From Virgibacillus doumboii (GTDB taxonomy: Bacteria > Bacillota > Bacilli > Bacillales > Amphibacillaceae): a stretch of DNA of 64,000 bases. Below are positions 29,483 to 38,714 of this stretch, piece after piece. The notes beneath the pieces are model-generated. The model did not search any database, was not told where the DNA came from, and saw only the letters and a list, made by a program, of their open reading frames with translations. A program made the translations under genes and the position numbers. Each line of letters starts with the position of its first letter. The stretch's first letter is position 1. Where the stretch lies: positions 1,488,001-1,552,000 of the forward strand of contig NZ_CADCWQ010000001.1 of NCBI RefSeq assembly GCF_902806455.1, given 5' to 3'.

Positions 29483-29959
29483 ATGGAAGTTATTTTTGTA
29501 ATCCTTGCAATTATTGGTGGTCTTGCGGGTTTTATTAAAGATAAATCCGATAATAACTCAGGTAAGCCAAAACGGACTTTTAACACACCCAAGCCATCAC
29601 CTACTCCGTCTGGCGGCAGAAATACAACAGCTCACCCCGTAACAGATTATGCCGGTGAAACTGTTTTAAATACAGCTTCGATTGAAGAACAACAAGAGGA
29701 ACAGCGTAACCGTCTTGCTGAGCGGATGCAGACACCAACACATAAAGCGATCCCCGGGGGAGAGCATGACGCGTTAATAGGCAATACGATTAAAGAACCG
29801 GAAAAAGACCTATCAGCTGAACAAAAAAGGCTTAGAAGACGTATTAAGACCAATTTGAATCAAAAAGGGTTGGTCAATGGAATTATTATGTCCGAAGTAT
29901 TAGGCCCACCGAGGGCTAACAAACCATATCGGAGTATTGTATCACAACGGAGAAAATAG
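29483..29959 (+). CDS. Membrane-anchored protein of unknown function (yqfB position)
   Basis: A 158-aa protein with one N-terminal hydrophobic segment (about 3-17), a basic, Pro/Ser/Thr-rich linker (25-60), charged helices (65-125) and the C-terminal motif SEVLGPPRANKPYR. That tail is familiar from uncharacterised Bacillaceae proteins at this locus, but I cannot name a family. ATG 29483 is 5 bp after AGGAGGG; the adjacent ATG at 29480 is only 2 bp from it. It is 27 bp after floA and probably co-transcribed, so a membrane role is likely. Confidence 0.75.
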   Translation: MEVIFVILAIIGGLAGFIKDKSDNNSGKPKRTFNTPKPSPTPSGGRNTTAHPVTDYAGETVLNTASIEEQQEEQRNRLAERMQTPTHKAIPGGEHDALIGNTIKEPEKDLSAEQKRLRRRIKTNLNQKGLVNGIIMSEVLGPPRANKPYRSIVSQRRK

Positions 29960-30004
29960 TTCAGGAAGGCTGTTTTCTAAAATATTGTAAAAACGGCCAT
30001 CAGG

Positions 30005-30059
30005 AAAGAACCACTTGCTTAGTAAGCGATTTGCTTACCGCAGAAGTGGTTCTTTTTTC
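30005..30059 (+). terminator. Terminator after the yqeZ-floA operon
   Basis: AGAACCACTT (30007-30016) and AAGTGGTTCT (30044-30053) pair perfectly around a smaller GTAAGC/GCTTAC stem, followed by TTTTTCT. Confidence 0.9.
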
Positions 30060-30062
30060 TTG

Positions 30063-30091
30063 TTCTTATCCTGGTGTGATAGTCATAAATA
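30063..30091 (+). promoter_or_regulatory. Possible sigma-E-like promoter of yqfC-yqfD
   Basis: TTCTTAT, 14-bp spacer, CATAAATA (30084-30091), 26 bp before yqfC. The -10 resembles sigma-E sites and yqfCD is a mother-cell operon in B. subtilis; the -35 is weak. Confidence 0.3.
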
Positions 30092-30116
30092 TGATTGTGA
30101 GAGGGGGACCATCCGG

Positions 30117-30398
30117 ATGAAAAAATTGCAGCAACGAATCGGTCCATTGTTAATGAAATCCTTTGCATTACCTTCTGACATTATGCTGGAGTTACCACGA
30201 ATCACAATGATTGGTCAAATACATGTTTATATTGAAAACCACAAAGGACTTATTGTTTACTCGGATACTGAGCTTAAGCTGAAAGCAAATAAGGGATACA
30301 TACAAATATTAGGGACGTCATTTGTTTTAAAAATGATGTTGCCTGAGGAAATATTGCTTGAAGGATCAGTAACTGAGGTGAAGTTTATACCAGATTAG
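30117..30398 (+). CDS. yqfC: Sporulation protein YqfC
   Basis: A 93-aa YabP-type protein with LELPRITMIGQIHVYIENHKG, a beta-rich fold. In B. subtilis yqfC and yqfD form a sigma-E operon needed for normal sporulation. ATG 30117 follows GAGAGGGGGACC. The frame is open upstream across the preceding terminator, which is why the longer form was rejected. It is followed after 21 bp by yqfD. Confidence 0.9.
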   Translation: MKKLQQRIGPLLMKSFALPSDIMLELPRITMIGQIHVYIENHKGLIVYSDTELKLKANKGYIQILGTSFVLKMMLPEEILLEGSVTEVKFIPD

Positions 30399-30419
30399 AA
30401 ATGTTCCAAGGGGGATGAC

Positions 30420-31634
30420 ATGAAACAAATACAAGGTTCTTTTATTACTGGATATGTAACTGTTTTAGTAAAAGGGAAAAGACCGGAACTTTTTTTTCAG
30501 GCTTGTAATGAACAGGGAATTACAGTATGGGATATTAAAAAGGAATCAGATAATACCTGTAAAGGTAATGTTAAATTAAACGCTATTGCATCACTTAGAC
30601 AGGTTAAACGTCGGACAGGCTATAAACTCAGGTTCGTTGACAAAAAAGGATATCCATTTATATTAAAAAGATTTTTGCGAAGAAAAGAAGTTATTTTGGG
30701 GTTACTGTTAAGTATATTGCTTGTTTTTTTCCTGTCAAATATAATCTGGGAAGTCAGGGTAACAGGTGTTCCAAAAGATATTGAGGAAAAGATAGACAAG
30801 CAGTTGGAGGAATATGGTATCCATCAGGGGGCATGGACATTCTCGCTGGCTCCCCCTACTGAAGTGCAGCAAAAGCTGGTAAATGATATTCCTGAATTGC
30901 TTTGGGTTGGTGTACATCAAAAGGGCACATCCTATGTTCTTGAAGGTGTAGAAAAAACCATTGTAAAGGAAGAGGAAGTCGAAGGGCCGAGGAACCTGGT
31001 AGCTACAAAAAAAGGTGTAATACAAAAAATGTATGTATCCAAAGGGCTGCCAAAAGTACAAGTGAATGACTATGTGGAGCCTGGAGACATTCTTGTTTCG
31101 GGTAAGCTTCAGTTTGATGAGAGCCAGGATAAGGATAAAAAGGAAAAGCAATTTGATTTAGTTGCAGCAGAAGGAGATATCATTGCAAAAACCTGGTATG
31201 AAACAGAGGTTACTGTACCGCTGACAGCTAATCATGAGCTCTTAACCGGAAAGAGTGAAAGCAAATATCATTTGAAAATAAATAATTTTGAATTACCAAT
31301 CTGGGGCTTCGGGTCACCCGATTATAAGGAAATTCACAGAGAAAGGGAAGGAAACAATCTGTATTTTTTAAAATGGAAACTTCCTGTAAAAATAGTAGAA
31401 ACCAAATTAAGTGAAAAAAGGTATAATCAAGTAGACAGGAGTAAAGAAGAGGCTGTAAATATTGGAATTGAACAAGCGAAAAATGAATTGAAGCTTCAGC
31501 TCGGTCCGGATGCAGAAATTGTTTCCGAAAATATTTTGCATGAATCAACCGGGAATGGTAAAGTTAAATTAACCTTATATATGGCTGTGGAAGAAGATAT
31601 TGTCAAAGAGGTACCAATAAATCAAGGAGATTGA
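30420..31634 (+). CDS. yqfD: Sporulation protein YqfD
   Basis: A 404-aa membrane protein. Cytoplasmic N-terminal region (1-90), one membrane segment at about 92-110 (EVILGLLLSILLVFFLSNIIW), then an extracytoplasmic domain with VTGVP, IPELLWVGVHQKGTSYVLEGVE and a lipoyl-like fold around YVEPGDILVSGKL. This is the YqfD family, expressed in the mother cell at the outer forespore membrane. The ATG follows AAGGGGGATGAC. It ends 2 bp before phoH, so phoH may receive some of its transcript. Confidence 0.94.
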   Translation: MKQIQGSFITGYVTVLVKGKRPELFFQACNEQGITVWDIKKESDNTCKGNVKLNAIASLRQVKRRTGYKLRFVDKKGYPFILKRFLRRKEVILGLLLSILLVFFLSNIIWEVRVTGVPKDIEEKIDKQLEEYGIHQGAWTFSLAPPTEVQQKLVNDIPELLWVGVHQKGTSYVLEGVEKTIVKEEEVEGPRNLVATKKGVIQKMYVSKGLPKVQVNDYVEPGDILVSGKLQFDESQDKDKKEKQFDLVAAEGDIIAKTWYETEVTVPLTANHELLTGKSESKYHLKINNFELPIWGFGSPDYKEIHREREGNNLYFLKWKLPVKIVETKLSEKRYNQVDRSKEEAVNIGIEQAKNELKLQLGPDAEIVSENILHESTGNGKVKLTLYMAVEEDIVKEVPINQGD

Positions 31635-31636
31635 TT

Positions 31637-32608
31637 ATGTCAGAAAACTTGAGAACAATTGAGTTACAATTAACTAACCCAAATGAAGCATTAGCTTTGT
31701 TTGGTATAAATGATAAATTTTTAAAACAGATTGAAGAACAACTAAATGTGTCCATTGTAACCAGAGGGGAACAAGTTAGTGTATCTGGCACAAATGAAGA
31801 TATTGCACTTGTCGAAGAAATTTTATTGACGCTTTTATCCATTGTGAGAAAAGGATTGAATATTGCCGAGCGGGATGTTGTGTATGCTGTTGAATTGGCC
31901 AAAGAAGGAAAAATAAATCAATTTGAAACACTTTTTGAAGATGAAATCACAAAAAATGCCAAAGGAAAGTCCATTCGGGTAAAAACGTTAGGGCAAAAGA
32001 AATATATTACAGCATTGAAAAATCACGATCTTGTTTTTGGCATTGGCCCTGCAGGTACCGGTAAAACATATCTTGCTGTTGTCATGGCAGTTCACGCATT
32101 GAAAAATGGAGATGTAAAACGTATTGTGTTAACCCGTCCTGCAGTTGAAGCCGGAGAAAGTTTAGGTTTCCTTCCAGGTGATCTTAAGGAGAAGGTTGAT
32201 CCTTACTTACGGCCTTTGTATGACGCATTACACGATGTTTTTGGAAGTGAACATACCATGCGTTTAATCGAAAGGGACACAATCGAAATTGCCCCATTAG
32301 CATACATGCGCGGACGTACACTTGATGATGCGTACGTTATATTGGACGAGGCGCAGAACACGACACCTGAACAGTTGAAAATGTTTTTAACCCGGTTGGG
32401 ATTTGGATCCAAAATGGTAATCACCGGAGATATAACACAAATTGACTTGCCAAAGGGAGTAAAGTCCGGATTACAGGAGGCAAAGCAACTGTTGTCTTCA
32501 GTTAATGGAATATCTTTTGTTTATCTGGATCAAACAGATGTGGTCAGACACCCATTGGTACAAAAAATTATTGATGCTTATGAAAAACAAAGTGAACCGC
32601 GTAAATAA
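31637..32608 (+). CDS. phoH: PhoH-family ATPase
   Basis: The 323-aa protein has an N-terminal KH-like region (1-110) and a RecA-like ATPase domain: Walker A GPAGTGKTY, Walker B VILDEAQN, and ITGDITQIDLP. PhoH proteins are RNA-linked NTPases often beside ybeY, as here (phoH-pgpH-ybeY). ATG 31637 follows AAGGAGA; TTG 31631 in the same frame is too close to that site. Confidence 0.96.
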   Translation: MSENLRTIELQLTNPNEALALFGINDKFLKQIEEQLNVSIVTRGEQVSVSGTNEDIALVEEILLTLLSIVRKGLNIAERDVVYAVELAKEGKINQFETLFEDEITKNAKGKSIRVKTLGQKKYITALKNHDLVFGIGPAGTGKTYLAVVMAVHALKNGDVKRIVLTRPAVEAGESLGFLPGDLKEKVDPYLRPLYDALHDVFGSEHTMRLIERDTIEIAPLAYMRGRTLDDAYVILDEAQNTTPEQLKMFLTRLGFGSKMVITGDITQIDLPKGVKSGLQEAKQLLSSVNGISFVYLDQTDVVRHPLVQKIIDAYEKQSEPRK

Positions 32609-32638
32609 AGTAAGACCCCAACTGGCGGGTCTTATTTC
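32609..32638 (+). terminator. Terminator after phoH
   Basis: TAAGACCC (32611-32618) and GGGTCTTA (32627-32634) pair, followed by TTTCTG. The short T-run makes it a moderate terminator. Confidence 0.6.
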
Positions 32639-32671
32639 TGTATCTATATCAACTGTTATGAGGTGAGCATA

Positions 32672-34816
32672 GTGAATAAACTATTCCATAGTATTGTGAA
32701 CTCATTACTTAAGATTCGGACTAAATGGATAACAATTATTTTGCCTGTTACAGTTTTAGGTGTCTTCTTTTTCCTTGTAACATTTAATAATGTTTATACA
32801 GAAACGTATGATATCGAACGGTTCACCAGTGTCAACGAGACAATACGCTCACCGATCACTATAGAAAATGAAGAGGAAACAAAACGAAAAACACGTGAAA
32901 CAGTCCAGTCAGTTGAAGACAGATATAATATATCATCTGAAATTACTACAGAACAGGTTGCATATGTGGAGGAAATATTTGATGCAATCAAAAAAATGGA
33001 ACGAGTAAGCAAGGGAAGTGTTCCGGAGTCTGTAGAAGAGAACACACCAGAAGAACTCACAAATCAGGAGAAGGTACAGCGTCTGAATCAAATATTGTCA
33101 ACTGAGATTACAGAAGAAGTAAATGACGGTATTTTGTATGAAATGGTGGAAGCACAGTCAAAAGCACGAGCAAAAGGAAAAGAACTGTTTATTACATCAT
33201 TGAATAAAGTATTGGAGAATGGTGTTAGGGTTGAAAATATTCAGAGTGCCAAAACAGAAGTGGAACAAAGCATAAAGTACTCTAATTTGGACAGCAGCAT
33301 AAAGGAACCATTAATTAAATTAACTGATTTTGCAGTTGTGGAGAATTCATTCTTTGATGTTGAAAAAACGATGGATGCCCGTAAAGAAGCTGCCAGTAAT
33401 GTGGAACCAGTTATTATCCGTGCGGGAGAAACCATCATCAGGGAAGGGCAGACAATTACCAATGAAATTTATGAGGAGTTGAAACTTGTCGGGCTGCTTG
33501 ACAATGAACGGAATGTTTTTCCCGTTATTGGATTAGTCTTATTGATACTATTAACAATTACTGTTATCGCTTATGAGATGAACACTGTTGCAAAAAACAA
33601 CAGCCTCGATAGGGGTAAAATCATTTCGATTTTATTAATCAGCTTTATAGTTGTTGCACTGATGAAAACAGTAAGCTTGTATACATCAGCAGCTAACCAG
33701 TTGTTTTTTGCAGTACCGGCAGCAACAGGGGCGTTGTTGATTAAACAATTACTCAATGAGCGATTCGCTATCGTGCTTTCTATTTTATATGCCATTTTGG
33801 GAAGTATTATTTTCAACGGTCAAATTCCAGGTTCGTTAAATGTTGAAGCAGGAATTTATTTCTTTTTCTCGCAAATGGCCGGTATTATCTTTTTAGCCAA
33901 TGTGAAGGATCGGCTGGCAATATTAAAATCCGGTATAGGAATGACTATTGTAAACATTACTGCTGTATTATTATTCTTATTTCTTTCGTTCGAAAAATAT
34001 ACCTTAAGCGAAATATTGCTGCATTCCGGATTTGGAATTATATCTGCATTCTTATCTGCGGTACTAACAATTGGTTTGTTACCTTTTTTTGAGACGGGAT
34101 TAGGTATTCTGTCAGATATTAAATTACTTTCTCTGGCAAGTCCGAATCAGCCATTACTCCGAAAAATATTGACTGAATCACCTGGTACATATCACCATTC
34201 AGTAATGGTTGCCAACTTGAGTGAGACAGCATGTGAAGCAATTGGAGCAAATGGCCTTTTGGCACGGGTAGGGGCTTATTATCATGATATTGGAAAAACG
34301 GTACGGCCACATTACTTTATTGAAAATCAATTAGCGATAAAAAACCCGCATGATATAATTGAACCAACGCAAAGTGCCGATATCATTATCAGTCATCCAT
34401 ATGACGGGGCTGATATGCTTAAAAAACATAAATTACCAAAAGAGATTGTTCAGATTGCTATGCAGCATCATGGAACGACCCTTTTAAAGTATTTTTATTA
34501 TAAGGAAAAGGAAAATAATCGTAATGTCAGAGAAGAAGATTTCAGATATCCCGGACCAAAGCCACAGACTAAAGAAGCGGCAATTATTTGTATTTGTGAT
34601 TCTGTTGAAGCAGCTGTAAGATCGCTTAAAGAACCAACAGAGGAAAAGATTGAGGAGATTGTAGCTTCAATTGTCAATGACCGTTTAATGGATGGACAGC
34701 TGAATGAATGTCCACTGACGTTAAGTGAACTGGAAAAAGTCCAAAAAACAATTTGCGAAACGCTAAAAGGAATCTTTCACTCGAGAATTCAATATCCTAT
34801 GAAGGAGGCAAAATAA
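32672..34816 (+). CDS. pgpH: Cyclic-di-AMP phosphodiesterase PgpH (7TM-HD)
   Basis: Hydrolyses c-di-AMP and so affects potassium, osmotic and wall balance. The 714-aa protein has an N-terminal membrane segment (about 17-37), a large extracytoplasmic domain (40-275), seven membrane segments (about 280-475) and a C-terminal HD domain: YHHSVMVANLSE, YYHDIGKTVRP, ISHPYDGADML and MQHHGTTLLKYFY. GTG 32672 follows GAGGTGAG; the GTG at 32663 lies inside that site. The stop overlaps the ybeY start (TAATG). Confidence 0.95.
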   Translation: MNKLFHSIVNSLLKIRTKWITIILPVTVLGVFFFLVTFNNVYTETYDIERFTSVNETIRSPITIENEEETKRKTRETVQSVEDRYNISSEITTEQVAYVEEIFDAIKKMERVSKGSVPESVEENTPEELTNQEKVQRLNQILSTEITEEVNDGILYEMVEAQSKARAKGKELFITSLNKVLENGVRVENIQSAKTEVEQSIKYSNLDSSIKEPLIKLTDFAVVENSFFDVEKTMDARKEAASNVEPVIIRAGETIIREGQTITNEIYEELKLVGLLDNERNVFPVIGLVLLILLTITVIAYEMNTVAKNNSLDRGKIISILLISFIVVALMKTVSLYTSAANQLFFAVPAATGALLIKQLLNERFAIVLSILYAILGSIIFNGQIPGSLNVEAGIYFFFSQMAGIIFLANVKDRLAILKSGIGMTIVNITAVLLFLFLSFEKYTLSEILLHSGFGIISAFLSAVLTIGLLPFFETGLGILSDIKLLSLASPNQPLLRKILTESPGTYHHSVMVANLSETACEAIGANGLLARVGAYYHDIGKTVRPHYFIENQLAIKNPHDIIEPTQSADIIISHPYDGADMLKKHKLPKEIVQIAMQHHGTTLLKYFYYKEKENNRNVREEDFRYPGPKPQTKEAAIICICDSVEAAVRSLKEPTEEKIEEIVASIVNDRLMDGQLNECPLTLSELEKVQKTICETLKGIFHSRIQYPMKEAK

Positions 34817-35280
34817 TGCATATCGATTTTCATGATGAAACAAAATCTGTTCCGCACGATTATGTTGACTTGCTGCAGCGTCTGCTTATTTTCACAGCAG
34901 AGAAAGAAGCAGTCTCAAGGGAGGCTGAAGTATCTGTGAATTTTGTAAGTAATAAAGAAATACAGGAAATTAATCGCAACTATCGTCAGCAGAATAAGGT
35001 TACAGATGTTATTTCGTTTGCTATGCAGGAAAAAGCTGATGATGAATTGGATATTGTTGGTGAAGACCTTCCATTAGTTCTTGGTGATATTGTTATTTCC
35101 GTCGATAAGGCTAAGGAGCAGGCAGAAGAATATAACCATTCGCTTGAAAGGGAATTAGGATTTCTCACAGTTCACGGTTTTCTGCATTTACTTGGTTATG
35201 ACCATATGAAGAAAGAAGATGAAGTTGAAATGTTTCAACGGCAGGAAGAAATTCTTGGAGAATTTGGCATTGAACGATAA
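34816..35280 (+). CDS. ybeY: Endoribonuclease YbeY
   Basis: Zinc RNase for 16S rRNA 3'-end maturation and ribosome quality control. The 154-aa protein has the zinc signature HGFLHLLGYDH (H-x3-H-x5-H) near residues 119-129 and the RNA-binding strand region DVISFAM. It starts within the pgpH stop (TAATG) with AAGGAGG upstream. Its last 11 bp overlap dgkA. Confidence 0.96.
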   Translation: MHIDFHDETKSVPHDYVDLLQRLLIFTAEKEAVSREAEVSVNFVSNKEIQEINRNYRQQNKVTDVISFAMQEKADDELDIVGEDLPLVLGDIVISVDKAKEQAEEYNHSLERELGFLTVHGFLHLLGYDHMKKEDEVEMFQRQEEILGEFGIER

Positions 35281-35638
35281 AAAAAGTAAACGGTCAATTG
35301 GATTTTCCTACGCATGGAATGGTTTGAGGGAAGTTTTGAAAACCGAGCAAAATGTTAAGAATCATTTTATGGCAGTTCCTTTCGTTATTGTGGCAGGGGT
35401 TATTTTTCAAATCGCTCTGGTAGAGTGGGCTGTAATTATACTTACAATCGGATTCGTCATCGTTACAGAGATGTTAAATACAGCTATAGAAAGACTGATT
35501 GATTATGTGAAGCCGGAAATTCATCCGCTTGCTGGAGTAATAAAGGATATTTCTGCAGGAGCAGTTTTACTGTCTGCAATCATTTCAGTAATAGTAGGAT
35601 TGATTATTTTCCTGCCAGAACTATATGAATTATTTTAG
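35270..35638 (+). CDS. dgkA: Undecaprenol kinase / diacylglycerol-kinase family
   Basis: Phosphorylates undecaprenol (Gram-positive members of the DgkA fold) and recycles the lipid carrier for wall synthesis. The 122-aa protein has three membrane segments and the signature EMLNTAIERLIDYV, followed by IKDISAGAVLLSA. TTG 35270 follows TTGGAG and gives MNDKKSKRSIGFSYAWNGL; a start further upstream inside ybeY is possible. cdd, which follows dgkA in B. subtilis, is absent. Confidence 0.92.
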   Translation: MNDKKSKRSIGFSYAWNGLREVLKTEQNVKNHFMAVPFVIVAGVIFQIALVEWAVIILTIGFVIVTEMLNTAIERLIDYVKPEIHPLAGVIKDISAGAVLLSAIISVIVGLIIFLPELYELF

Positions 35639-35640
35639 CA

Positions 35641-35668
35641 AAAACCTTCGACATATGAAGGTTTTTTA
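35641..35668 (+). terminator. Terminator after dgkA
   Basis: AAAACCTTC and GAAGGTTTT pair around GACATAT, followed by TTATA. It lies 2 bp after the dgkA stop. Confidence 0.88.
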
Positions 35669-35689
35669 TATTGGCTGGTTTTTATAAAA

Positions 35690-36300
35690 GGCTGTTTTCG
35701 TATAGATTGTTGTTTTTAATACAAAAGATATAAAATGTGCATTAACCGCCGCGATTGATTTCCGCTGCGGGCAGTCGCTTTCACACCTCCGGGTACCAAG
35801 GCGACATCTGCTCAAAAAGTTCGTTTTCGCAGTGTCTTCTTAGCCGCGGGCAACGCTTCAGCCTCCCCGGAAGAAAACCATTTCCTGCGGGGTCTTCAGC
35901 CGTTGGGACTGCGATTACTCGCCCCACCGAAAACCTTTTGCTTTTCCCGCAGGAGTCGACTGCCCTCCGCTCCAATCAAACGCTGTTGTTATTTTATAAT
36001 CTAAATTTGCCTTTTGCCTATGATAACAGCTAGTGCAGTGTTATTCATCTAACCCAGCGGAGGAAATACATGCCCCTGCATCAGGGGTATGCCGACGTTG
36101 GCCGACAAGGCCGATTTTAGTCGGCCTTCCTTCTTACGGGAGCAAAGGCCTAGGTGAGACTCGCAGTGCGACTAGCACGGAGAGGCTCATCAGCCGCCCA
36201 CGGAAAGCGAAGAGTATTTCCGCAGCGGGCGGACTAACACTATATAAAGTTACGTCGCAATTTGTATCTACTACGAGGTAAAATTTGCGAAATGCGCCTT
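35690..36300. repeat. Mosaic interspersed repeat R5 (frame type I, long form)
   Basis: About 611 bp, almost the same length, order and orientation as R1. Left end GGCTGTTTTCGTATAGATTG (35690). First core from TTCCGCTGCGGGCAGTCG to CGACTGCCCTCCGCTCC, with the hairpin module at 35781-35843. Second core from CCCAGCGGAGGAAATAC to TATTTCCGCAGCGG. The right end has GTTACGTCGCAA near 36249. It occupies the dgkA-era interval, where cdd stands in B. subtilis. The second core closely matches the reverse complement of R2. Confidence 0.9.
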
Positions 36301-36471
36301 ATAAAAAGACAGATCGCTGGTATTTATTTGGGTAAGTATCTGACATAGTAATTGTCGAATCATGCGGAATGAGAAAAACTTTTTAAAGGTTTTGTCATAT
36401 GCATATGAAACTGATTACATTTTATAGTATGATATAAATTAAATAGAAATAACTTCTGCGGAGGATACAAC

Positions 36472-37374
36472 ATGGATAACACATTCAAATCAGGTTTTAT
36501 CGCAATCATAGGCAGACCAAACGTTGGAAAGTCTACATTTATGAACAAAGTAATAGGGCAAAAAATTGCAATAATGAGTGATAAAGCACAAACCACCCGA
36601 AATAAGATTCAAGGTGTTTTAACCCAGGAAGATTCACAATTTGTATTTATCGATACTCCGGGAATTCATAAGCCCAAACACCGTCTGGGCGATTTCATGG
36701 TAAGAATTGCTGAAAATACGTTAAATGAAGTAGATGCAATATTATTTATGATAAATGCAAAAGAAGGATATGGAAAAGGCGATCAGTATATTATAGATCA
36801 CCTGCAGCAAACAAAACGTCCGGTTTTTTTAGTGATTAATAAAATAGACCTGGTTCATCCGGATGAATTGCTTCCTTTGATTGAACAATATAAAGACAAA
36901 TATAATTTTAAGGAAGTCATCCCTGTATCAGCACTTCAGGGAAATAATGTCACACATTTACTGGATGTTCTGAAAGCATATATTCCCGAAGGACCACAAT
37001 ATTATCCGGAAGATCAAATTACCGATCATCCCGAACGGTTTATCATTAGTGAATTAGTCCGGGAAAAAGCACTGGAGTTAACGAGAGAGGAAGTTCCGCA
37101 TTCGATTATGGTCGTAATTGAAAATATTGAAGAACGGGAATCAAATGCGGTTTTTATTCAAGCGACAATCGTTACCGAACGAAAAACCCAAAAAGGAATT
37201 CTTATCGGAAAACACGGGAGTATGCTAAAAAATATTGGCAAGAACGCTCGTAAAGATATAGAAGCATTACTGGGATCAAAAGTATATCTGGAACTTTGGG
37301 TGAAAGTTCAAAAAGACTGGCGTAATAAAGAATCCCAGCTCCGTGAATTCGGCTACCGCAGTGATGAATATTAA
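36472..37374 (+). CDS. era: GTPase Era
   Basis: Essential GTPase that binds 16S rRNA and helps 30S maturation. The 300-aa protein has G1 [10 protein letters not shown]3 DTPG, G4 NKID and G5 SALQG, and a C-terminal KH domain with [29 protein letters not shown] precedes the ATG. Repeat R5 separates it from dgkA. Confidence 0.98.
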   Translation: MDNTFKSGFIAIIGRPNVGKSTFMNKVIGQKIAIMSDKAQTTRNKIQGVLTQEDSQFVFIDTPGIHKPKHRLGDFMVRIAENTLNEVDAILFMINAKEGYGKGDQYIIDHLQQTKRPVFLVINKIDLVHPDELLPLIEQYKDKYNFKEVIPVSALQGNNVTHLLDVLKAYIPEGPQYYPEDQITDHPERFIISELVREKALELTREEVPHSIMVVIENIEERESNAVFIQATIVTERKTQKGILIGKHGSMLKNIGKNARKDIEALLGSKVYLELWVKVQKDWRNKESQLREFGYRSDEY

Positions 37375-37468
37375 ACTTGGTAAAATTTAAAACTCATTGT
37401 TACAGCTTCGGTGGGAATTCTAAGAATAGTACTTTTTCAAATTAGCTATAAGAAAGGTGGGGTTTCTT

Positions 37469-37618
37469 GTGATCGACTTTACCTGGAGATTATTTAGTCA
37501 AACAGGAAACATTGAAACCTATTTGTTATTGAAAGAGTTAGAACAAGGTAAAGGAAATTCAGGTGATGGAACAGAACAAGAAGGTGAAGAGGTATCATCA
37601 TTTGACACAAATTTATAG
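37469..37618 (+). CDS. yqzL: Small protein YqzL
   Basis: A 49-aa protein starting with GTG 37469 after AAAGGTGGGG. The N-terminal half reads MIDFTWRLFSQTGNIETYLL and then LKELE, closely like B. subtilis YqzL (47 aa) in the same place between era and recO. The second half is acidic. Function unknown. The conserved position, strong ribosome-binding site and length make it a real gene despite its size. Confidence 0.88.
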   Translation: MIDFTWRLFSQTGNIETYLLLKELEQGKGNSGDGTEQEGEEVSSFDTNL

Positions 37619-37663
37619 TGCATGCTAATTTTTTAATGGATGGCTCAAAGAAGGTGATACTTT

Positions 37664-38407
37664 TTGCTCGAAAAAATGGAAGGTATTGTCATTAAAACGC
37701 AAGATTACAGTGAATCACATAAAATAGTTACACTTTACAGCAACAAGCTTGGAAAAATCTCTGCACTTGCCAGAGGTGCCAAGAAACCAAAAAGCAGAAT
37801 GGCTGCGGTTACGCAGCCATTCATCCTTGGTGAATTCTTTGTTTATGTTAATTCGGGGCTAAGTACCATACAACAAGGTGACGTAATTGACTCGCTTCGT
37901 TTCATACGGGAAGATATTATAAAGACTGCATATGCGGCGTACGTAGTTGAACTCACCGATAAATTAACTGATTCACGTATACCAAATAAATATCTTTTTG
38001 ATCAGCTTTATCAGACTTTATGCTGGATAGGAGAACATAATGAAGCAGATATTCCAATCATGATGTTTGAGTTAAAACTGTTTGCAACAGCTGGATTTGC
38101 TCCGGGGTTGGACAGATGCGTGAATTGCGGAAATAAGGAATCTGCATTCTCCTTTTCAATTGCAGAAGGTGGGTTGATCTGTTCGAGATGTAAGCAAATA
38201 GACCCCGAATCAATTGTACTGCCTGACAAGATAGCAAAACTATTGAACATATTCGCAAATATCGAACTTGAGCGGATCGGAACCATTTCAGTAAAACCTG
38301 AAAATAAAAAATTACTTCGTCAGCTTATTGATGCCTATTATGATCAATATGGCGGCTATTTTCTGAAATCCAAACGTTTTTTGGATCAAATGGATAAACT
38401 TAAATAG
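37664..38407 (+). CDS. recO: DNA repair protein RecO
   Basis: Mediator that loads RecA onto SSB-coated DNA in the RecFOR pathway. The 247-aa protein has an N-terminal OB fold (MLEKMEGIVIKTQDYSE, KISALARGAKKPKSR), a helical domain and a zinc finger (CVNCGNKES and CSRC). TTG 37664 follows AAGGTGATAC and matches the family start; ATG 37676 is the alternative. Confidence 0.94.
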   Translation: MLEKMEGIVIKTQDYSESHKIVTLYSNKLGKISALARGAKKPKSRMAAVTQPFILGEFFVYVNSGLSTIQQGDVIDSLRFIREDIIKTAYAAYVVELTDKLTDSRIPNKYLFDQLYQTLCWIGEHNEADIPIMMFELKLFATAGFAPGLDRCVNCGNKESAFSFSIAEGGLICSRCKQIDPESIVLPDKIAKLLNIFANIELERIGTISVKPENKKLLRQLIDAYYDQYGGYFLKSKRFLDQMDKLK

Positions 38408-38418
38408 AAGTAATTTTG

Positions 38419-38447
38419 TTGACATTAAAGGACTAATACAGTATTGT
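38419..38447 (+). promoter_or_regulatory. Sigma-A promoter of the glyQS T-box transcript
   Basis: TTGACA (38419-38424), 17-bp spacer, TATTGT (38442-38447). Transcription would start just before the T-box stem I. Confidence 0.75.
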
Positions 38448-38471
38448 TTGTACATATTTTATAAGCAATTG

Positions 38472-38676
38472 AAATGCAATGATGGAGAATAGTACTTATT
38501 GATTTGCTGTTTGCAGCGAGTCCGGGCTGGTGGAAGCCGGATAATGGCACAGTAGGGAATGGCGCTCCTGAGCACGAAAGTATAAAGTGGCTCTTTACAA
38601 AAAGAGCAAGTAGGGTGGAACCGCGGAATACAACCCGTCCCTATGTCAGTTAAATGGCATAGGGACGGGTTTTTAT
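38472..38676 (+). promoter_or_regulatory. Glycine T-box leader with terminator/antiterminator
   Basis: T-box riboswitch that reads uncharged tRNA-Gly. Stem I begins with GGAG near 38482 and closes with CTCC at 38565-38568. The specifier loop contains GAATGGC with the GGC glycine codon at 38561-38563. The T-box AGGGTGGAACCGCG is at 38612-38625, whose TGGAA pairs with the tRNA acceptor end. The terminator stem ACCCGTCCCTATG / CATAGGGACGGGT (38633-38645 and 38658-38670) is followed by TTTTTA. It controls glyQ and glyS. Confidence 0.96.
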
Positions 38677-38714
38677 ATTATGGTATGAAAAATTGTTTTT
38701 GGAGGATGTGTAAT

